Shown in pieces: positions 58,295 to 64,000 of a stretch of DNA of 64,000 bases (positions are counted from its first letter, which is position 1; each line of letters opens with the position of its first letter). The position numbers and the translations under genes were made by a program. The notes beneath the pieces are model-generated. The model was not told the DNA's origin and searched no databases. It saw only the letters and a program-made list of their open reading frames with translations. Source of the DNA: Heterostelium album PN500 (taxonomy: Eukaryota > Evosea > Eumycetozoa > Acytosteliales > Acytosteliaceae). The stretch lies in the NCBI RefSeq assembly GCF_000004825.1, contig NW_008805071.1:1426001-1490000 (forward strand), in the 5' to 3' direction.

Positions 58295-61200
58295 CTAATG
58301 GGTTGATGGAGAAACACCAGAGAGCGATACTATATCAACTTCCTCGTCTTCGTGTTTAGAGGATGATACTGGTGGGAAGAAAGGCGAATCAACACTGAAA
58401 TGCATAGGTGGACTACTGGGTGTGGCAGGATTGGAAATAGGTGTTGGTGGATTAGACTCTGTGAATTTAGATTGTGAAATTGATCTTTCTAATGTTTCGA
58501 TTTGTGAGGCCTGTTGTTTTATAAATATTAATAAATCATTCATATGTTTGATCAGTTGTTAATTACACATACATATTCTTGTAATGATATTTCAGTTTCT
58601 CTTAACATTTTATCAGCAATCGGGAGTAAATGAGGATTTCTCTTTTCATTGTATTCAAAACAATTAGAACGCATCAGTTTGATAGCATCCAAAAATTGAT
58701 TCTTTGTTTTATATTCCCAATGTCTTGCACGCTATATTAATAAAATTTTTTTTGCAAAAAAAAAAGAAAAGTTGGCATTAGTCATCAATAGTTTTTCCAG
58801 TAAATTCAATTTAAGGATTTGTTTGTATTTACATCTCTCATTGTTGTCAAATCAATTGGATTTTTAATAACCAAATGATAATCGGGCGCAATTTTTGGAG
58901 TAACTTTAATTCTAAATGCAACAAACTATAAAATAAATAAAAAAATTAGCTAAAATACATTAATAAATTTAAATTAACTTACTTCATCCATATTTCTTAA
59001 TTTCTCAATAATCTTTTCAAAGATATTTGATAGTTCAACTTCAGCACCACTACCATCTTTTCTAACTCTTGTTCTTCTTTGGGAGGTACGAATTGGCTGG
59101 TCGATGTAGTCATCCATAAGATCATTTTTACTCTTTTCACGTTCTCTCTTTTTGGAGATGGGTGGGAGATCCTCCTTCTTGATACGAACAATGATCGAAC
59201 CAGATTGTGAAAGTGTGCTTGGACTTGGACTTGGTACTGGACTCTGAGGTTCTTCAAAGTGCATGCTATCCATACTGCTTCTCACCATGTTTGATGGAAT
59301 CTTAATCTTTGGTAGTAGCACTGGCGATGGACTCGAAACGATAGAGGGCTGTTCAGATAAACTGGAACGAATCGGAATGTTACCACCACTGAATCCAATG
59401 ATCGGTTGTTGGTGGTGGCCACTGTAATCGACCATTGGCGATTGTCCTGGTGTCGATGGTTTGCCAGGCATATTGGTGGTTGGGCCTGACTCGGAACGTT
59501 TGAGACGACGTAGTTTCTCTTGGAGTTTACGTCTCTGACGTTTCATTTCCTCTTCATCGAGTGCGCCACTTGCCTTTCGCTTCTCATCGCGACGTTTCTT
59601 GTACTCCTTAATCAACGCTGGATCACGAATGATTTCAATTCTACGATAGATACTACCGTCTGGTTTGGGGAAGAGTGTAACACGCTTGACAAATTCGACA
59701 TCGGCATTGGCATCCATATATGACATCTCTGATTCATCGCCACTGCTATCGTGTGTGGTGGACATTGGAGTGGCTGGTTCCTGTGTGTTTTTGTCAGAGG
59801 TTGAAGTGGTGGTGGTCGTCGTTGTTGTGGTTGTCGTAGATTTGCTACTGGGTGAAGGTGGATTACTGGTCATTTCATCCATCAATTTATTAAATTCCTC
59901 ACGTTCCTCCTCGTCTTCGTCTTCATCTTCGATTCTTCTGCCAAACATGTCTACCTTGCCAGACTTTCGCGATGATTGCTGGTCGGCAAACAATGTCTCT
60001 TCCAGATCCTTCTGGAGATCCTCCAAATCCTGATCCAAATCAGCTTCATCTTCTCCATCGCCACCGATTGCCTTCATCTGATTCTCAAAGATCTCTTGAC
60101 ATTGCTCCTTGTACTGAAGTTGCTGGTGATCCAACGAGTATCTCGAACCTCTAGCAAACTTGGTCATAGATCCATCGGTTCCATTGGTAAGTGCTGCCTC
60201 CGAAGATTTCTTACGAACTAGCGCAATTCGCTGCCATCTTGTGAGATTGTTAATGACCTCCTCAGTGACACCGAGCTGCAACAACACAATCTTTGACTCC
60301 TTCAACGACAACTTTCTCAAATCTGCATCGGTACCAGTGACCTGGTTCTTTTGGAGTGCTTGTTTAATTGCCTTTTGTTTCTGATTGACAACTTTCTGTG
60401 GCATCTTCAAAAAGCTAAACATCTCACCTCGTGGATCGTCGCCAATTAGCTGGAGTTTACCCTTACCTTGCATGGCACTGACAAAACTGGCACTCAGATT
60501 CCATGGAGTCTGATTGAGTTCGTCTTCCACCGGTTTGCATTTCTTCCTCAGTGGTTCGTTCTCATCGAGATTACTGAGCATCGTAGGAATGGTACCGGCA
60601 TTGGTAAAGTGAATGATACCGGAATCCTGGATTCTCTGGAGTCCTGACAACATAGCTTCGTAGGCACAAACAACTTCGGGAGTCACCAACTTTTGGAGTT
60701 CCTCTTCGGTCGGCAGTGGGAAGTTGTCTTTTACCGTCCACCAACCACTGTCGTCACCACCACGCTGGAAGTCAGAGCAATCTTTGAGACGCTTACGAAT
60801 CGATGTTTCCGACTGACCTGGAAAAGCTGTACAAACATCGGATATCTTCAATCGTCGTTGAATATTTGATTTCTTTAGGAATAAACGGTAGATGTAAGCT
60901 TGGAGACGTGACTTTACAAACATATTGGCGCTCCTGCTGTTTGGCGCGGGAACTTCAATCTCTGGCATCATCTGACCGGCCGTATACATCGTTCCCATCT
61001 CACGAATATACCATTTCTTTCCGTCACGCGAACGAATCAGAAGGAAATCGGTTGGGTTTGGATTGTGCTTAGCAATCGGTGCCTTGTAGAGATTGTTGAC
61101 CATTGATTGTATGGGAACACCGGGATTGATTTCTCCGAGGAATGGCGACTCATCGTTGTGGTCGAGCATCACAGTTTCACCGTCGTCAAACGTCAGGAAT

Positions 61201-63865
61201 TGGTCGTCGTCTGAATTCTTCCTACGATAGTAATTACGAACGCGTGTTGCCATACCCACGTTGCTGAGCAATGGTGGATTCTGTTCCATGTATTCCACAA
61301 AGATGACACGACCTTCACGCGCAGACAAGTCGAGCTTGTGTTTCATTGGATCGGCACGGTTCGATCCACGCTGTTTTGGCTTGTCGTCTGGACGATCTTT
61401 ATTGTAGAGAGCAATTCGGAATTGATGTCCAGCTTGGAAAGCAATGACTGGACGATGCATATGAGTGAGATCCTCAATCGAGAGATGTGTTTTAACCAAC
61501 GACAATTTGATGGCAGGCAGTGAGTGTTGAATCGACATTTTTCCAGACTGTTGACGTACTCTGCCCTTTCCAAGAGTCTTGTAGAATTTATCGTTGGAAA
61601 GATTGAATTTATCGTTGATACCTAGTAGCTGTTGTGCTGCGAGATTGGCGGCGTTGGCATCGGCCGATGCCAGTGCATTGGCAGCGGCTTGCTTCTTCTT
61701 GGACTTGCCCTTCTTGCTGGAAGTCACCTGGTCAGGTTCGTGTGCGTCCGTCTTCCTAATGATGTGCTCTTCGAACAACATATTCCTATCATTCAAATCC
61801 AATATCAGACAACTTATTTTTGGCTTGTAATTCGGTGCCGATTCATCCCAAACGATATCATTTATCCAGTCACCCGCTTCCAACTCTGAATTGTGCAGCG
61901 GAAACAGCGACCATTGATCTTTTATCGTTGACTTGAACTCAACCTGTGTTTCATCCAGCTTGTTTTGTTCTTTCTGTTGTTGTTGATACTGCTGTTTCTG
62001 TTGGTCGGTCGTCAGTTTCAATGGATAATAAGTATAGTCCTCTAATTCACCCCAACGCTTTCGCTTCGCGCCAACAACGCCAGCAGCCTGGTCCGGTTCG
62101 CCAACAGCAGCAACGGCACCAGCACTAGGCTCGTCCAGTTCTCTGTCAATCTGTACACTTGCACTCAGAAAAGTCGGTGGTAAATTGGATTGTGTTTGTC
62201 GTTTCGCTCGTAGCAGAGGATCGTCGTCCTCCTCGGTTTCCTTTGGTTCCCAAATGATTTGATCCTCCCAATCCAGTTGAGAGAGCGGTTGATACAACTC
62301 GTCAGGCACAGCAGAGAAGCTGTCGACATAGATTTCATCGGGTCGATCGCGCAGTGGTTCGAATAGATTCTCATCGTCCTGTAGCTGTTGTTGTAGTTTC
62401 TGGTTGTGAAGCAGCAGAACCATACAGTCTTTGCGTTGGTCATCCACCGATTTCAATATGGGTGAACTCACTGCCGACGATGACAGCGCAATGAGTTTGC
62501 CGTCGGGACCGATCGTACCCTGTTCCGAGCCATCGATTGCGCCGGCCGGCAAACCACTGGCTTGCGAAGACAGTGTAGTATTGAATGCCGTCTGTTCGTC
62601 TGGCTCCAACAAATCCTCTGTTATCTGAACGGCTGGAGTTGCCTTGTGTCGCTTCGCTCTACGTCGCCAATTCATTGGCATTTTCGGTGCGAAAAGATTA
62701 GAGAACTTAAAGATTGCGCCACCGTCCAACGTATTACCAGAACAAAAAGTTTTAAACTCTACATTCTCCGTTGTGAAATCTTCTGGACGTTCCAATATAG
62801 ATTTAACAGCTTCCAAAACCGCTGGTACTGTTGATTTAAATTTCTTTGGTGATATCTTTTTCTTTTGTTGTTGTTGTTGTTGTAATTGTTTATCTAATGT
62901 AGTTGCTGTTGTTGATGTTGTAGTTGTTGATGTTTTTGTAACTGTTGTTTTATTCGTATCATCTAATTGCATATGATCGTCGTCGTCTTCTTCTTCTGCT
63001 TCATCTTCATCACTGGCTATTTCTTTTACTCTATCTATTGAACTTGTTTCCTCTAAATGAACTGACTCCTCTTTTTTAACTATAATTGGTTTGTATGATG
63101 ATGTTGCAGATGGTGAAACTGCCCCGAATGCGGGTGGTGAAACTATACCAACTTTCAATACTGCCGCTGCTGTTGTTGTTGAAGTAGTAGTTGTTGTTGT
63201 CATCATCGATGATTTCGGTGGTGCTGATGTTGCCGATGTTTCCTCTTCCTCATCGAAATCGAAATCATCTTCTATTTTTTTCTTTGCGATCGTCGTTGTC
63301 GTTGTAGTCGGAGGTTGAAACAGCGATGGTTGTCTGAATGGCGTTAGTGATGGCGGCAGCGTTGTTGTTGTTGTTGCATTGGCTTTCAATCGTTGTGCCA
63401 ACTTTGCTATATTCTCTTCAGCTTGTTTCGCTAGTTTATCTGCATTACGCTTGTTGATTTCATTCTCGATCGAGTTGATGTCGTCGGCCAACTCATCGAT
63501 ATCCTCAAAGTCGACGGCACTCGACGACCTGCTGCTACCGCCGGTGCTAACCAACTGCTCGTCGGCACCAGCACCACCCTTCTGGTCATCGGCATCGACA
63601 CCCAAACTCTTTATATTCAAATACGATCCTTTCTTTGTGAATGTATCGAGATCATCTTTCAATTGCTACAGAGTAATGTAATACATCAATCAAAAACAAT
63701 AAGTAAGTAAGTAAGTAAATAAAGTAACTCTTCTTTAGAAGATCATGTATAATTCATTACCTTATCAAAGAAACCATCTTCTTCTAAATCTAATTCACCA
63801 TCTTTTGTGATATTACCAAAGAATAAACCAGAATAGTTTCCTTTCTTTTCTTTATCTTTCGCCAT
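58295..63865 (-). CDS. taf1: TFIID subunit TAF1, 1751 residues
   Basis: Largest TFIID subunit, contacting TBP and promoter DNA in the nucleus. Exons: 63761-63865, 58983-63665, 58833-58925, 58573-58731, 58295-58510, all phase 0. Exon 1 reads MAKDKEKKGNYSGLFFGNIT, like the TAF1 N-terminus. The exon 2 core carries family blocks: HRPVIAFQAGHQFRIALYN, ARE GRVIFVEYMEQNPPLLSNVG, YRRKNSDDDQ, DFLLIRSRDGKKWYIREM, and the winged-helix block SRLQAYIYRLFLKKSNIQRR, ISDVCTAFPGQSETSIRKRL. The last exons code a bromodomain (FVAFRIKVTPKIAPDYHLVI, KNPIDLTTM, NEKRNPHLLPIADKML), about residues 1575-1680; vertebrate TAF1 has two. Acidic, Gln and Thr tracts lie in the linkers. The final exon is Ser/Pro-rich. Confidence 0.95.
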
Positions 63866-64000
63866 TATATAATCTATCTAAATGTATGATATATGATGTA
63901 TGTTAGTTTCTAACTATTATTAATAAGTAGTTGTTTAGTTAATATATATATACTTTACCTTAACCAATTAAGAAGATATATATAACAATAATAATGTATA
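63866..64000. promoter_or_regulatory. TAF1 upstream region
   Basis: AT-rich, with TA boxes. It continues outside the window. Confidence 0.4.

Noticed and set aside
1-64000. Transposons, LTR or virus-like elements, CRISPR arrays, tRNA or rRNA genes
   Set aside because: No reverse transcriptase, integrase, capsid or transposase motif, no long direct terminal repeats, and no tRNA-like or rRNA-like sequence was noticed; a short degenerate element could be missed by eye.

Overview
The window is nuclear DNA of a dictyostelid social amoeba. The signs are very AT-rich spacers, short GT-AG introns with AT-rich bodies, coding sequence richer in GC than its surroundings, and runs of Asn, Gln, Thr and Ser coded by AAT/AAC, CAA, ACA and TCA. 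The families also fit: an RGS-domain kinase like RCK1, an alpha-mannosidase, a class I aldolase, and beta-helix proteins with a Cys-rich tail. Coding GC looks higher than in Dictyostelium discoideum, so a group such as Heterostelium/Polysphondylium or Cavenderia seems more likely; that is inference. No virus-like element, LTR element, transposon, CRISPR array, rRNA or recognisable tRNA was found. Exon coordinates below were placed by hand from splice signals and reading phase.

Layout. 1-1358 (+): 3' part of a CtIP/Sae2-type DNA end-resection gene. 3521-6028 (+): bZIP-like transcription factor after a 2.1 kb spacer. 6261-8314 (-): a secreted protein with a frame break and a decayed GST. 8315-11906 (-): a von Willebrand A-domain protein. 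13026-14819 (+): an intronless 597-residue orphan. 15416-19523 (-): an unusual FCP1-like phosphatase with an N-terminal RS domain and a C-terminal BRCT. 20158-22929 (-): rckA-like RGS kinase. 25026-27456 (-) and 27797-29873 (+): DNA polymerase alpha B subunit and CAF-1 p60, head to head across 340 bp containing an E2F-like site. 30153-32998 (-): Afi1/MesA-like DENN-family protein. 34278-35511 (-) and 36158-39390 (+): fructose-bisphosphate aldolase and alpha-mannosidase, divergent across a spacer with a perfect 20 bp GC-rich palindrome. 39406-43652: a secreted beta-helix gene, a broken tandem copy, and an inverted copy of the family's first exon. 44245-45598 (+): RNase H2 subunit B. 45732-46733 (-): possible mitochondrial beta-barrel protein. 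47361-50489 (+): COG2. 50865-52046 (+): CZIB/DUF866 zinc protein. 52890-54619 (+): unrecognised protein with a PB1-like segment and a C-terminal Cys/His cluster. 55248-55979 (+): cytochrome b5-domain protein. 56620-58107 (+): TIM50. 58295-63865 (-): TAF1.

How the genes work together. Most are unrelated housekeeping genes, as expected in a compact genome. Four act on DNA (CtIP, POLA2, CAF-1 p60, RNase H2B), but only POLA2 and CAF-1 p60 show an arrangement that suggests shared control. Two (FCP1-like and TAF1) act on RNA polymerase II. The least explained parts are the RS-FCP1-BRCT fusion, the 597-residue orphan, the Cys/His-cluster protein, the rearranged beta-helix array and the aldolase/mannosidase palindrome.
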